This document shows, one piece after another, positions 23,763 to 35,271 of a stretch of DNA of 64,000 nucleotides. Under the pieces are notes generated by a model. That model worked only from the letters and a program-made list of their open reading frames with translations, was not told where the DNA came from and did no database searches. Made by a program: the position numbers and the translations under genes. The DNA is from Centroberyx gerrardi (taxonomy: Eukaryota; Chordata; Actinopteri; Beryciformes; Berycidae): assembly GCF_048128805.1 (NCBI RefSeq), contig NC_135998.1, forward strand, positions 15,847,656-15,911,655, in the 5' to 3' direction. The first letter of the stretch is position 1. The number at the start of each line of letters is the position of its first letter.

Positions 23763-25148
23763 AGCGGGGGGTGGTGGTAGTAATCTGTGACATACCCTTC
23801 TGACACAAGTCAGCCCTCATGCCAATGGTACAGTCACATACTGTATGGCATGATGAAATGGGACATATTGTGACAAGGACTAATATGCCTCCTTTGTCAG
23901 TTGTTGAGTAAACCAAAAGTGAGTAAACCCAGTTTACATCAATACAGGATTCTCAAATACATAGTCTAGACTGGCTCCTCTTTGCATAGCTCCATAAATA
24001 ATATTAGCTAATAGTGTTTCATGATGAAATCATCAGTCTTCGGGTAACATGAGCACAGCTTCTCAGTAGGCTAAGAGTAGTAGTCTAAAGTTGTGGTGTG
24101 ATGACGTTGTCATATTGCCTACATTGGCTAAGCAGACCCACCCTTTACGCATTGGTAAAAGTCTCTGATTGAGAAATGTCTTTCCTGTGACCTTGCCAGC
24201 TTCCTGTAGCCCACATGAAAGTGTTTCTTCATGAGTCCAAAAAGACGCATGGTATAATAAGCAATTGTAACAGTTGCAATGTGAATTTTTTTGATTCTTC
24301 AGGAATGTTTATCAAAATCATGGGGTACATCAAAGATCTAGAGGGTGGCTATAAGAATCTTACCTTTCTCATTATGAAAAATTAGCTCTCAAAGAAGTCT
24401 TTAGGGGCGGATTCTTATAAACTCCCAACCACTGATTCAGGAACCCAGTTCTACTTTATAAATGCTTGCTGGGTAGAAATTACATATATGTGGCATGTTT
24501 TGATTGTTTTTAAGTTACATTAATTTACTCAAAAGTCATCTTTGTATGTGTTGATCATGTTTGGGTGAACATTGTAGTTTCACCATTATTGCATCTGGGC
24601 ACCTATGGGCAAGGTTTTTGTAGGTGAGTTGTAACAATCCTATTCATTTTTGATCATTGTATTCTCAAAGAACATATGCCTCTTGTTTCAATTTAAAGAA
24701 CCTTATAGATTCCTTGGAGTAGCTTTGCTTTTACAAATATCATCACTGTGCAGGTTTGTGCACTGTATAGAACTCACTTTTACTTTCCTGGCATCCACTA
24801 ACTTCTCAGCTGCTCACTCATGCTCTCTAGAGGGCGATACAACAGCATTTCAGTGAATTGTGTCAGAGGGAAGGATGGCGTTAGTCAATAATCATCCTCA
24901 TGTATTTCTGACTGGTTTGCTAAATTCACCAGGGTTATTTTCCTCAAGCAATTTACACGTACCAGATAAGTATATTTTTCCTTGCACAAATAAAAAGTAA
25001 TAAATGCTAATGAAAATATTTTGTGTTACATGTTCATACTTATGCTATTAATTAGACTTGTTTTTCTGTGAACAGGGATGTAGGGGCATGCTTGTTGAAT
25101 AAAAGAAGAGATGGAAAGAAAAAAAACACATCTGAAAAAAGGAGGAAA

Positions 25149-25157
25149 TTCTGGGAA
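25149..25157 (+). promoter_or_regulatory. STAT-type site upstream of the cytokine gene
   Basis: TTCTGGGAA fits the STAT dimer consensus TTCN3GAA, about 155-180 nt upstream of the proposed start codon. A match of this length arises often by chance; no TATA box is clear nearby (a weak 'aataaaag' at about 25098). Confidence 0.25.
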
Positions 25158-25328
25158 ATTTGGTTGCCTCACAAAGTGCACGTCATTTCCTCCTATGACA
25201 AATGTGTGGTTTCAGTCTTTTAAAAAAAAGTTTTTAAGGAGTGTGATTATGACAAGTCTGTGCAATTGGCCTGTGACACTGTGTGGGGAATGAATGGTCA
25301 TGTAAAGAATATGTATTTTCAACAGTCA

Positions 25329-25344
25329 ATGGAATCAGCTACAA
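25329..25344 (+). CDS. m17: m17 exon 1 (16 coding nt)
   Basis: Five codons and one base before donor GTAAGT (25345). The alternative start at 25311 is in frame and has A at -3; the start chosen has G at +4 and gives a peptide length closer to LIF's very short first coding exon. Too short to be found by ORF calling. Confidence 0.65.
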
Positions 25345-26837
25345 GTAAGTCTTTTTACTTCTACATTATCATGATATTTATTTTTCTAAAATATATGATA
25401 GCTTATAGTTAGCTTAAAGTATTACACCACTTTTTTGTCATTATGCATTTTAATATGGCTATTTTCAATGCCTCATATACAGCTGTTGTGAAACTGATCT
25501 GAGTGTATCAACTATTTCAGAGTGCTGCACATTTCCTGAACACACTCTAGTTTAGCAATGAAGAGAAACAAGTCCATGGCACTGTTCTCTCAGAAAAAGT
25601 TAATAAGCCTTTATTTTAGTGCCTATAATGCATGGCATTATAGCTTAAAAGTTGCATGGATGTGTTGTGGCACACATACTGTAGTTTTGTTCCACCACCA
25701 TTGCAGTAAAATAAGTTGTAGTGAGAATGAAGCCAATATCATGAAAAAAACAACAACATAGAACATAGCCTAGATTTACAATGTCTAGTGGCATCTGTGT
25801 ACCTGTACATACTGTAACTATATGACTATATAGAGTGCCTGGACTGACAATGTATAGCATAGAATTATTAAATACCTGGTGTCCACTTCTCTTCTTCTGC
25901 TTTGTACAATGCAATATTGCCTGAATGTTTGCCAATTGAAGCTATTTTTATCCTAGATTGTAAGACACCAAATGAAGTTCCCTTCATTGATGTGATGTGT
26001 GAGAACCTTAACTGACCAGTCCCTTTCTCCTCAGCATTACTCTCTCTTCTGCTGGTTATGGCTGTTGATTCAACAAGAACTGTCACAGTATGCAGAAACC
26101 AACAGTGTGGGAATTCTCTACAACAGACTTTGAAGCTAACCAGACTCATACATAAGGAATCTGTTGATCTAATCAGAATATATGTGAGTACAGACAAAGA
26201 ACTGCAGTATTTCATTTTGCTGTGTTAAATCCTCATGCAATGTGGTTGTTCAGTATTTCAAAATCTTTAAGTATGTTACCATTTCTACTAATGCTGACTG
26301 TTAATGTCACTCTAAGAAATGTGCAGCTTAATTAGAATTTAATTGATTTTATTTTATCCTTTTTTTTTGCAGAAGGCCACACAAGGAGACATGTCGGAGC
26401 TTTTCTGCAAGACATCAATTAACAACGTCCCTGACCCCAACATCTCCGGTCTAGACCCATCAGAGAGGATAGCGAGCATTTACACACATGTTCAAGCTTT
26501 CTTCCCACATTTTAAAAGGGTATATGAGCAGCAGACAGACTTACAATTGCCCACAAGCACTCTGCTGACTGAGCTGACCCGTGTCAGCAATCGCAGCAGC
26601 AGCCTGGCCGCTCTAGTAAACTGCATTTATCAGAGCCTCTTCCCAAACCTGCCTGTACCAGAACCAGCAGGGGAGCCAACATCACTACCTCCATCTCAGA
26701 ACATCTTCCAACAGAAGGTCTATGGCTGTGTGGTCCTGAAGAGGTTCAAGGAGTTACTGTCAAATGTTGCCCGAGAATTAAGGACTCTAAAGACTCAAGT
26801 GTGCAAAAAGAGGACACAAATGAATGTATTCAGATGA
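25329..26837 (+). CDS. m17: LIF/M17-type IL-6-family cytokine, complete three-exon gene
   Basis: A secreted four-helix cytokine of the LIF/M17 branch, expected to act through gp130/LIFR-type receptors and JAK-STAT. Exons: 25329-25344, 26035-26183, 26373-26837, total 630 nt, 209 aa. The 16-nt first exon (ATG GAA TCA GCT ACA A, donor GTAAGT) joins in phase 1, so the signal peptide (core LLSLLLVMAV) is split by the intron exactly as in LIF. The second intron is phase 0. Helix A lies after a CRNQQC pair; KATQG after the second junction aligns with the LIF helix A-B loop start; FPHFKRVYEQQ, SNRSSSLAALVNCIYQSLFP and VYGCVVLKRFKELLSNVARE look like helices B, C and D. Six Cys follow the signal peptide. 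An alternative in-frame ATG at 25311 would add six residues (215 aa). Divergence in this family is high, so M17 rather than another CNTF/LIF relative is an inference. Confidence 0.8.
26035..26183 (+). CDS. m17: m17 exon 2 (signal peptide core and helix A)
   Basis: Acceptor CTCCTCAG, donor GTGAGT, 149 nt. Encodes LLSLLLVMAVDSTRTVTV, then CRNQQCGNSLQQTLKLTRL and ends LIHKESVDLIRIY. The two closely spaced Cys followed by an amphipathic helix match the LIF N-terminus pattern. Confidence 0.8.
26373..26837 (+). CDS. m17: m17 exon 3 (helices B-D)
   Basis: 154 codons plus TGA after acceptor TTTTTTTTGCAG. Contains SELFCKTS, DPSERIASIYTHVQAFFPHF, the Cys in LVNCIYQ, the proline-rich C-D loop (PVPEPAGEPTSLPPSQ), the helix-D Cys in VYGCVVL and a basic tail with a final Cys (QVCKKRTQ). 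Confidence 0.85.
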   Translation, partial: KATQGDMSELFCKTSINNVPDPNISGLDPSERIASIYTHVQAFFPHFKRVYEQQTDLQLPTSTLLTELTRVSNRSSSLAALVNCIYQSLFPNLPVPEPAGEPTSLPPSQNIFQQKVYGCVVLKRFKELLSNVARELRTLKTQVCKKRTQMNVFR

Positions 26838-26896
26838 GGATGACCAAAGGCTGGTCTTATAAATTTCCATCAACACTTATGCTCACTGGGTTGCTA

Positions 26897-26902
26897 AATA
26901 AA
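26897..26902 (+). terminator. m17: Candidate poly(A) signal of m17 (proximal)
   Basis: AATAAA 60 nt after the stop codon. A second candidate, ATTAAA at 27118-27123, would include the AU-rich elements. Confidence 0.5.
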
Positions 26903-26966
26903 GACTTAAAAGGATAAGTGAGTATCAAGGTGGCTGGCACATCAATGATTGTCTTTAGAGGAGTCT

Positions 26967-26992
26967 CTATTTATCTATTTAATATTTATTTT
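26967..26992 (+). promoter_or_regulatory. m17: AU-rich element cluster in the m17 3' UTR
   Basis: Three ATTTA pentamers within about 25 nt (CTATTTATCTATTTAATATT then TATTTT). Such elements destabilise cytokine mRNAs in vertebrates. They would be transcribed only if the distal poly(A) site is used. Confidence 0.5.
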
Positions 26993-28004
26993 GTTGTCTG
27001 TTTCTGATAGAGGAATGCCTTGAATAGTGAAAGATTGTACAAGTTATGTGTCTAATATGTCTAATATGTAAAGTCCAATACACTGTTGATGAAAGCTTAC
27101 TTGCTGTATAAAGAATCATTAAAAACATATACTTATTAACTGTAACTCTATATTTTCTTTTATTTCTTTGTGTGGTCGTATCAATAATGTACACATTCAG
27201 CAGCATGTCAGTGCCCTGCAGTGACAGTGTACTTTCCAAAAAAGTCAATTCCCATGCACTGGATATGTTATGTTGCATTTATATTTGTTCGGCTTAATCC
27301 CAGCACCATACATATGTATTTTTCCATACATTCGGTGATGTTTTCTAAAAATACATAGCTAACAAGATTTCGGAGCCAACATAGTTTTAGCTTGAAGCAT
27401 CATGAGCTGTGTACTGCACAGAATTGGTCCCAACATGGGAGGTTAAAAGTAAATCAGGAAGCTGTTGAGACGCTGACTATGTGATATCAGCTCACAGTGA
27501 CGCATGTCTTGAGGACAGGGCTGCATCAGATAGGAAAGATTTCGTGAAACAGGCGGGCTGTCTGGCCAGTCACAAGGTATGGGTGTGTGTGGGTCAGATA
27601 ACTGTATGTGTAAACTGTGTATGGTGCTTATGCATGCATGTGTGTGCAAGGGGATGCAAGTGTGTGTAGGGGTGGGGTGGGGAAGACTGAAGGCAAATTG
27701 AGATTGAGGATAAACCTTCCATTTTTTTCAACAGAGGGATAACAGACATTGACTACCAGCATCATTTTTCCTATATTCAAAGTGTTTCCACTGAAATGAA
27801 GTAATGCAAACATATCTTCTTTAACTTTTCTGAGGTCACAAGCTTTCAGAAAACTGGAAGTTGATGAGGGATTCACTCTGGGTCATGAATCAAGTTCCCT
27901 GTTATAACTCAGCACTTGAGTTTTATTTAGAGCAGAAATACAGAGGGTATTTCAGGGCAACAGTGATTCTCCAGTCTACATTATTCATTCATTTTCACTA
28001 CCCA

Positions 28005-28215
28005 CTGAATGCTTTTCAGGATCATGGGGGGTTGGAGCCTATCCCAGTATACATTGGGCAAAAGGCAGGGAGACATCCTGGACAGGCCGCCAGATAGACA
28101 AACACAGATAGACAAACAACCATTTACACTCACATTCATAGTTATGTGCAATTTAGAGTCTCCAATCCACCTGACTGCATGTCTTTGGGGTGTGGGAGGG
28201 AACCGCCACACCCAG
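28005..28215 (+). repeat. Abundant fish dispersed repeat
   Basis: The block 'ttggagcctatcccagtata' ... 'caatttagagtctccaatcc' ... 'tgcatgtctttggggtgtggg' is a well-known high-copy sequence in fish genomes, related to retroelement tails. About 200 bp are present; there is no coding capacity. Confidence 0.75.
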
Positions 28216-30208
28216 AAGAAAACTGCCCACTAGTCTGCTGCTCTAGTCTACTCACCCGACAATGTAAAATAGCATTGCAGACCCACTGTTATCCATCTTA
28301 ACAGTTAAGTATCTTTTAGGCATGAAAAACACTTTTTAAACAGGAATTGTTATACAGTGGTGTATTATACATGATGGACACTGCATCCTGGCGCATTTGC
28401 AACATTTCTCTGATCAAGCAAAGAAAGATGGCCTGTGTTTCTAACTGAATAACAAAAGACATCATACACACAACATGATGTATGGCAATGAACAAAAGTA
28501 TTTGCAATGATGGAATACTCATGCAGACATAAAGTGAACTTGTTTGAGAATCAACAAGCAACAAGATAAGCCCGCTAGGACAATCCAGTGCTGTAATATT
28601 GATTTGTAAATAGGCTGCAACAGGAATTTGGGTTAATATAAAGAGAAAATGCTGCTATTGAAAAAAAGGCTTAACAGTATAGACCTGTATTAGAACTTCC
28701 ATAGACATATGGTAGAGATTAGCAACTGAATTCAAAGCATATTTCAAAATACCGTAATCAAAACAATTGACAACACTGTGCTGAGAAACAAACATTCAAC
28801 AAAGTTCACCAAAATCAGGTAAGCCCCTGATAGTTCAATAGAAAAGTCTGACATGTTGATTTGATTGATTTATGTGGTTTCAGTGTGATGAGAACCCATT
28901 AAAAATGTATGAAACTGAAAAGATCCTGGATCAAGGGGAACAGAGTGAGCAGGCTCTATGGTTATAGACTTATAAATAATACTATATACTCTGCAAAAAC
29001 AAAAACAGAAACATGAGCTTTGTTGTCATTTTTGATCAGATGCGACAATGTTCATAACAATTATAACTCTGAGCCACAATTACATTTGTATATTTTATTG
29101 CAAATGTGTACAGCTATACAAAATATACTGTATGCCTAAATGCCTATAAGGTGCACAATGTAATCATAGATTGTATGGGGGGTGACAAATATAATCATTC
29201 AAACTGACGTGCACCTGCAAAGAGATAATCAAAATGTACCATGTCGAAAAGCATTGCATAATACAATTCTCAATCTGTTACATAAAAACATCAAATGAAT
29301 TAATCAAGTGTAAGTTCTATGTTATTTTACATGCTTTACATGTTTTGGTCTCTGGAGGGCAGTATACACCAATGACTGACTACATCCCCTATAGACTTGT
29401 AGTGAAGTATAAAGTGTAAGTACTAATGCATCAGCAACAGAAGGGCAGCTGAGTGTCTTTGGCATGTTTCGTGTTGCTGCAGAGTATGAAGTGTTAGTAT
29501 ACAAAACATTACTTTTTCTATTTTCAGCAGGAAGCACACAGTGTAAAGGGCCAAGTTCAAAACTATGTCTATACAGTAACACCAAAAGCTGGGGACAGAA
29601 TAGTCTTTTTGAAATTTCTTGCTATGCCACTGGAAAGAAGCACAGTAGGCTATGAAGGCAATGCAGGCCAGTACAGCTAATTTGAATGCCACAGTGGCAC
29701 TTTAGCATTCCTCACATTGATGAAAGGAATTTGTAGGAAGACTTTAAAAGCTTCAATCCTCCAAACAAACTATGTATTTATTATTCGCTCATACTACGTT
29801 TCACTCTGCTGCAAAGCGCTCTGTAACTGTGTTGCTACACTTGAAAAGTACTATATAACTAAAGATCACTATTGTTGCTGTGGTTGATATTAAACGTGTA
29901 TATCTAAGTCAAAGCAAGAGATTGGAGTCATGGGACACAAGCATTTAACGTTTAAGATTTAAACTTCTAATATTTAGATCTAAGTTGAAACTATAAACAG
30001 CCTATGGTTTGAAGTGTAGGGGGCTATGAAAGCTAAAACTTCTGACCTTCTGAAGAAACACTGTCCCTCAAGATTATCTGTTTGCTTTCAACAAAGGGGA
30101 TAGGGGAAGGTAAAATATTTTCTGTCTCTTACTTAAAAATCTACATAAATGCATTTAGCAGTGAGTAAATAATCAGGGTTGCCACATTCTCCAATACACC
30201 TTACATCA

Positions 30209-30243
30209 CCCCCCCCCCACACACACACACACACACACACACA
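30209..30243. repeat. (C)10(AC)n microsatellite
   Basis: A C homopolymer followed by about 12 AC units. Confidence 0.93.
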
Positions 30244-31480
30244 AATGCTAAGCTTAAAACACTGGCAGCCAGTATTTAAACATAAATGCTTTGTACAGTA
30301 TACCAGTTATATCAAGTAAAATCCACACTCCTCCTTCTCTGGTTCACAAACAGTTTTTGAAGTTCAAGAAAAAATGTCATACCTATCTTTAAAGGTATAG
30401 GATTTCACAAAATAAAAAATGACTTAAGTTATTAAGAGATGTTCCCAAACATAATGTATTCCAAGGAGATGATATGCCACTGACCAAACAATTAAAAAGC
30501 TTATTCCTACAAGTCATTTGCACTCAGAGCAGCCCAACTTTTTTTCCATTCTTCCTGTAAATGCCCTATAAAGGGTAGAATGATACTTCTTAGGAAGCTT
30601 GGTGTGTTCTGCTGCATGCTTGTTTCCAAGGATCATGTTTACAAAGTGTTAGTTTGTCTCTACCACCAATTAGCATGCTAGTGATTTAAAACAGGCACAA
30701 TACTTAGAGATAAAATGTATTTGTATTATGTCATGTGGTATATTTTATTACTGTATCTATGTTTAATAGTATATTGCCCTCTCTCCTCAAATATGGTGAA
30801 ATCAGATGCTGCCTTTGAGCATTTGGCCAGCACCAACACCACTGTTATGTTCCTGCTCCCATTTTCTTTTTATCCGAACTACACATCATGAACTTAACTC
30901 AGATTTCTGTTTCATGGGGTCTTTAATTGTGCAAATGTAGTGTGCAAGAGCATGCAACCCTTTAAATATGTTGTAAAGTGTCATAGTTGTTAAGATGGAT
31001 GAATAACAGTCATTTCAAATGACTGTCTTCAAGATATCAATACAAAACTTGTTTTTAAGACATAACTATATATCCCTGATTATTTAAGGTTATTGTTTAA
31101 TGTCATTAACATTCTTAAAGGATCTTTGGGCATCCATGTTTGCATGCACAGAGCCTGTCTGTTACTCAGGACCTGGATACTTGATTATTGCTTTATCCAA
31201 CTACTGACAGATTGATTGTTAGTGAACAGATTATTTCATACTATTGCTTATAATATCACATAAAGAGGTGATCATGCTAAATTCACAATATAGATACAAA
31301 CCTTTGTATTTGCATAGTTATCCAAACATGAATCAAGGCATATATTCAATGCAAGCAAGAAAACTTGGTACAAGAGGCAACTAGAAACCAAATGCTACAA
31401 AAAAAGAAGTAGCAAAACCATAAATATGCTCCCTCAAGGTCCACTCAGAATCACTGCATAGATAAATAAATGTGTAGGCC

Positions 31481-31558
31481 TCACTTGCACAGGGTTGTCG
31501 TGTCCATATTCAAAAAGCGAATGTTCATTCTTGATTCAATATCAAAGCCCTTCAGTAA
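31481..31558 (-). CDS. tesc: tesc exon 8 (C-terminus)
   Basis: 25 codons plus TGA, acceptor CCTTTGCAG. Encodes [20 protein letters not shown] then TTLCK-stop; human ends ...ALCH. Confidence 0.92.
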   Translation of the reverse strand, partial: LLKGFDIESRMNIRFLNMDTTTLCK

Positions 31559-34500
31559 CTGCAAAGGAGGTGTGTATTTCATTATTGATTAATTAATATT
31601 GGTAATGATATGGTAATCTTTGAAAGTGGTAATGTTCATTTATTATTTGAAGGTTTCCACATCCTAAAAAATGTGGGTCATCATAAAGTAATTAGAATTT
31701 CCACCAAATCATTCAATACCATCCATATTAAGCATATTCACGCATTTAAATACACTTTCAAAGTACAATAATTTGCTAAGAAAATAGTTGAAGCATACTA
31801 CATCACATATATTTTGTGTACCAACCTTGAGGAAATGCTCAAACGTGATTCCCTCATAAAATTCATCAGGTTCCTGGGTGTGAAAAAGCAAATTACTGAC
31901 ATTGCCTGGACAAACAAACAAAGAGTCAAACTAAATATTATCTTGAGATAGCTACCATACCATGTGACCCATTGAAATACTGGCCACCTCCAACATGGCA
32001 GCATCAGCAATGCCTTTGGCTGTTTCCTTTCCCAGTGCCCCACTGCGAGATAACAGTTCCTCCACCACCTAGCCAGATGTGAACAGTAATGAAAACAAAA
32101 TCAACATTAATGACACAGCAATGACGGCAATGAATGATCAGACTCAAACCCCTGGGCCAGAAACCTGGTGAAATTAAACACCCTCTCCCCTCCCTCATCA
32201 ACTACCACTGAGGTATGTTTGAACAAGGCACTTAACCTCCAAGTGCTGGATGAAGCTGCCCAATAGCCAACAGTAGAAGACTGTGGGGCTATTTATAGAA
32301 CACAATGGTTACTGCAATCCACCATGCAAAATCTGCAGCCCGTTAATTAGGATTAGTTAATTAGGGTTGATTTGTTAATTTACCATGGTGACAATTACTG
32401 TGACATAGTCTAAGAGTTGTTGCAGGGGAATGACAATGAAATTATTCTGAAAATTAAATGTTGCATATTTAACACATGCTCAACTGATTGCTCACGCATG
32501 TGTGCAGGTTCAGTGGACTACCTGTCACTACATGTTGGAATATCAAAGCAAGCCAAGGTTGCCAGTTGCAGTATTTTAAGAGAAGAGGCCATGGAAAATT
32601 AAGTCATATTAACGTTTGTTTTGGAGAAAGTGGTAATATTCCATCTGAGGAGCAGCTGGTATTTTTTGCATGTTTGTGTGTTTTTATGAATCTCTCTTGC
32701 AATGCTGATGAATATGATCAAATGGAGTGGTGGTGCTGATAAAAACCCACAGAAAGAGTAAAACAGACTTGGTAAACTTTCTATCATGGCATGCATGTGT
32801 ATAACACTTCATCCCCTGGCAACAATTTCTCTCAGACTATTGCTGTGTTGTAATCTTGTCTGGTTATATGAAGACTAAAGCTTTGAAACTGTAATGTAAA
32901 GTGGAGTATTTTTGTCTGTAGATGTCGTCCTGAGCAGAGGCTTACGTGTCTGTATTCCTCAAGGGTTATTGTTCCATCATTGTCTGTGTCATGCATGTTG
33001 AATAAAACTGTAGAGAAAAATGAGAAACTATTACACAAATGCATTTTCCATCAGTGGCTGTACGAGACTACTGATACCAGTGTTACAGAGTGGTGGTATC
33101 ACTACAGATTTCCAGAGATTTTATATAACCAAAGGAGGGATTTTTATGTGTTGTGAGTCAGCCATAGATAATGTCAAGCATGTGATAATTTGTCTTAAGA
33201 CACACATCTCAGTTTCTCCCTCCTGATGCTCTCACGCTGCTCCTCGGTCATGTGCAGCGATGGGGGCCTGAAATGGGACATGACCACCAGGAACTCCTCA
33301 AAGCCGATCTCCTGAACCGTCCCCTCACCATTCCGTCGAAAGTTTCTTTAAAATATAGAAAGAGAAAATTCAAATCCGATCTACAAACTCTTACCAATTG
33401 TGCAGTTCTACCTATAATATGTATCCAATTCCTAAATTGTATCCCACACCATACTAAATTATGGAATAGCTGCTTGTGACCAAGCCAAGCAATACTACCC
33501 AGGGACTATACAGAGTATTCAATTTCTTGTTTTTTTTGTAGATTTTCTTGTGCTACAAAGATAGTGCAAGAGTAAATAAGTTACATTATTAACCTTTCAG
33601 TCAGGTAACTTGCAAAATGAGAATTAAGTATCATTATAGTAGCCTACCTTCTGTCAAAGAAGGCCTCTACGATTTGGGAACGGATGGGATTACATGCCAG
33701 ATCTGGAATTGTGTTGAAATCATCTCTCCTTGAGGAATAAAGTAAAGGATTTTGAAATAAAGGATTTTAAGGAGTGGCACTGCTTCTCTTGGGTGTCAAG
33801 TATTGTTGGGAAGATATAAATGTTCAAACACAAAACCTGTCAAGCAGGTTTCAATTTCTAAAGAACGTTAATCATTCACGTATACCCAACACCCAGATTA
33901 CATCCACTTGTTAAATGAAAATAATACATATGAAAATGGAAATAGAAAACTAATGTTGAGACTGAAAAGTATTTACTACAGCATATTTCCAGGCATTTGT
34001 ATACATCAAGGTGTATTGACAACTCAATACTTAAAAATCAACTTACTGCAGAGTTTCTTCATTGTGGCTCAACTGCTTGAATCGTTTGTGTAGGACTCCA
34101 ATCTGTTCAAGTGAAACTAAGAATGGAGAACAGGAACTATCTTAAGACAAACGTGGTGGTTTACAGGACCACATTAACATCCTCTGTTTAATTAAGCCTG
34201 TGCAGGCCAAGGCTAAGTCACAAGTGAATTCATGTGCATGCATAAGCAGCCTCTGAAATGTATCCAAAAACAGGAAGCAGAGCAACTACAACAAAATAGA
34301 CATATGCTGAGTAAAAAAAACACTGCAAACCCATGGAGTATTAAGTATTTTGCCATTTTCAATGTTAATAAGTGGGATGTTTGTTGACAATCTGATGACA
34401 ACAGATTTGTATGCTAAAAGCAATGATGAAAGTAGTGGCACTGGAAACTTTCACACCAGACAGATTTGGATATTCATATTTTATGTAAAACCCCTTGCTT

Positions 34501-35223
34501 ACTACTCTGCCCTCTCTCTTGTCACTGCAACTATACATCACACATTTTCATAGGAGGCTATGGGTAAAATGAAAATAGCTATTTTGGCAAAGTAATGTCA
34601 GAGGCACATGGAGGTATAGAACAAGAAGAAAATATAAACAGCTATACTGGGCTAATCTCTTATTCCCTCTCAGCATGTGTTTTCTCAAAGCTCTACACAA
34701 TGTCTCATCTATTATTAATTGTGACTTACTCTGTAAAGTTATATAAGCCATTGAGTAAAGTTGATATCCTTCATGCAACTTGCAGTGTAAATTATTAATT
34801 GCTACTGCACCAAAAGGCAGTTTTTCCTTAGATTTAAGAAGAGCTGGACATTTATTATTGTAATGTATCACGACTTTAGGCCTATAATGATCATCACTAT
34901 GTTTAGGTTTACTGCTAAACATATTAGACATTATCTTGGAATGGTCGGTTTTCCCCCTAGACTGAATTAGAACTAGATAGCGGACAGTGCAGTAGCACTG
35001 ACGCTCAATTTTCCAAATCTTACAGTGTCTGTCTGGTGTGATCTGAAAAACATATCTGACGCTTAAAGCCACAGTGTGATTTCCGCCTATGAGGACATTC
35101 AATACATGCCACTGCAGTGTCCCTGCAAACAAGCATAGTAATGATGCATGACTACTCACACCCCGTCTTTTCCGCCAGATCAAGGTATTCTGGTTCACCA
35201 GGTAGGGATTGTAATGCGCCCAT
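31481..35223 (-). CDS. tesc: Tescalcin, complete eight-exon gene
   Basis: Tescalcin (CHP3), a calcineurin B-like EF-hand protein that binds and regulates the Na+/H+ exchanger NHE1 and inhibits calcineurin. Minus-strand exons: 35160-35223, 34047-34116, 33648-33728, 33206-33345, 32946-33007, 31961-32068, 31826-31873, 31481-31558. They join in frame to 651 nt, 216 aa; human TESC has 214. The N-terminus MGALQS is a myristoylation-type motif (Gly2, Ser6). Visible family blocks: LHKRFKQLS, the [13 protein letters not shown] segment, [12 protein letters not shown], a canonical calcium loop [12 protein letters not shown] (residues 125-136), [16 protein letters not shown] and RFLNMD near the end. All borders are GT/AG. 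The start ATG has A at -3 and G at +4. Only one EF-hand loop looks fully competent, as in mammals. Confidence 0.93.
31826..31873 (-). CDS. tesc: tesc exon 7
   Basis: 16 codons, acceptor CACCCAG, donor GTTGGT. Encodes [16 protein letters not shown]. Confidence 0.92.
31961..32068 (-). CDS. tesc: tesc exon 6
   Basis: 36 codons, acceptor CTGGCTAG, donor GTATGG. Encodes [20 protein letters not shown] then [16 protein letters not shown]. Confidence 0.92.
32165..32345 (+). repeat. SINE-like dispersed repeat in a tesc intron-flanking region
   Basis: The block 'tttgaacaaggcacttaacc' with surrounding 'gaagctgcccaatagcc' resembles the widespread fish SINE/dispersed-repeat motif 'gagcaaggcacttaaccc'. 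It lies in the intron between tesc exons 5 and 6. The family is unresolved. Confidence 0.45.
32946..33007 (-). CDS. tesc: tesc exon 5 (EF-hand loop)
   Basis: 62 nt, acceptor TCTCTACAG, donor GTAAGC. Encodes [20 protein letters not shown], with Asp/Asn/Asp at loop positions 1, 3 and 5, Gly at 6, Ile at 8 and Glu at 12: a complete calcium ligand set. Confidence 0.94.
33206..33345 (-). CDS. tesc: tesc exon 4
   Basis: 140 nt, acceptor TTTAAAG, donor GTGTGT. Encodes [37 protein letters not shown] and ESIRREKLR. Confidence 0.92.
33648..33728 (-). CDS. tesc: tesc exon 3
   Basis: Encodes [20 protein letters not shown] then EAFFDR. Acceptor CTCAAG, donor GTAGGC. Confidence 0.9.
34047..34116 (-). CDS. 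tesc: tesc exon 2
   Basis: Acceptor CTTAG, donor GTAAGT. Encodes [20 protein letters not shown] then TL, the first helix of the degenerate EF-hand 1. Confidence 0.9.
35160..35223 (-). CDS. tesc: tesc exon 1
   Basis: ATG at 35223-35221; encodes [20 protein letters not shown] then G and one base of the next codon. Donor GTGAGT. The KTG|F junction matches the family. It overlaps a longer out-of-frame minus ORF (34548-35255) that I regard as a shadow. Confidence 0.88.
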
Positions 35224-35271
35224 ACTACCAAAAACTGTCCCTCCGACCAATCCACACGCGACCCGAGACCG

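Larger units (their letters stand above)
20482..25300. other. taok3 3' UTR and intergenic stretch
   Basis: Candidate poly(A) signals AATAAA lie at 20704-20709, 20821-20826, 21311-21316 and about 22844. I cannot tell which one ends the taok3 transcript. The stretch 20.5-22.9 kb carries no recognised transposon. 23-25 kb is ordinary AT-rich intergenic sequence with a (GAT)n tract. Confidence 0.5.
27124..31480. other. Intergenic stretch between m17 and tesc
   Basis: No exon is recognised. It contains a dispersed repeat (28005-28215), a (C)n(CA)n tract and AT-rich sequence. An 89-codon minus frame at 29423-29692 starts with a signal-peptide-like run (MAFKLAVLACIAFIAYCAS), but its remainder resembles nothing known. 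TTTATT at about 30743 could be a distant poly(A) signal for tesc on the minus strand. Confidence 0.5.

Noticed and set aside
23456..23916. Poly-Ser and poly-His frames on the minus strand
   Set aside because: Translation of the GAT microsatellite.
29423..29692. 89-codon minus frame starting with a signal-peptide-like stretch
   Set aside because: The hydrophobic start is attractive, but the remainder has no known motif, no cysteine framework and no splice support.
34548..35255. 235-codon minus-strand open frame, the longest in the window
   Set aside because: It overlaps tesc exon 1 out of frame, shows no family motif, and continues through the tesc intron. The spliced tesc model explains the start region better.
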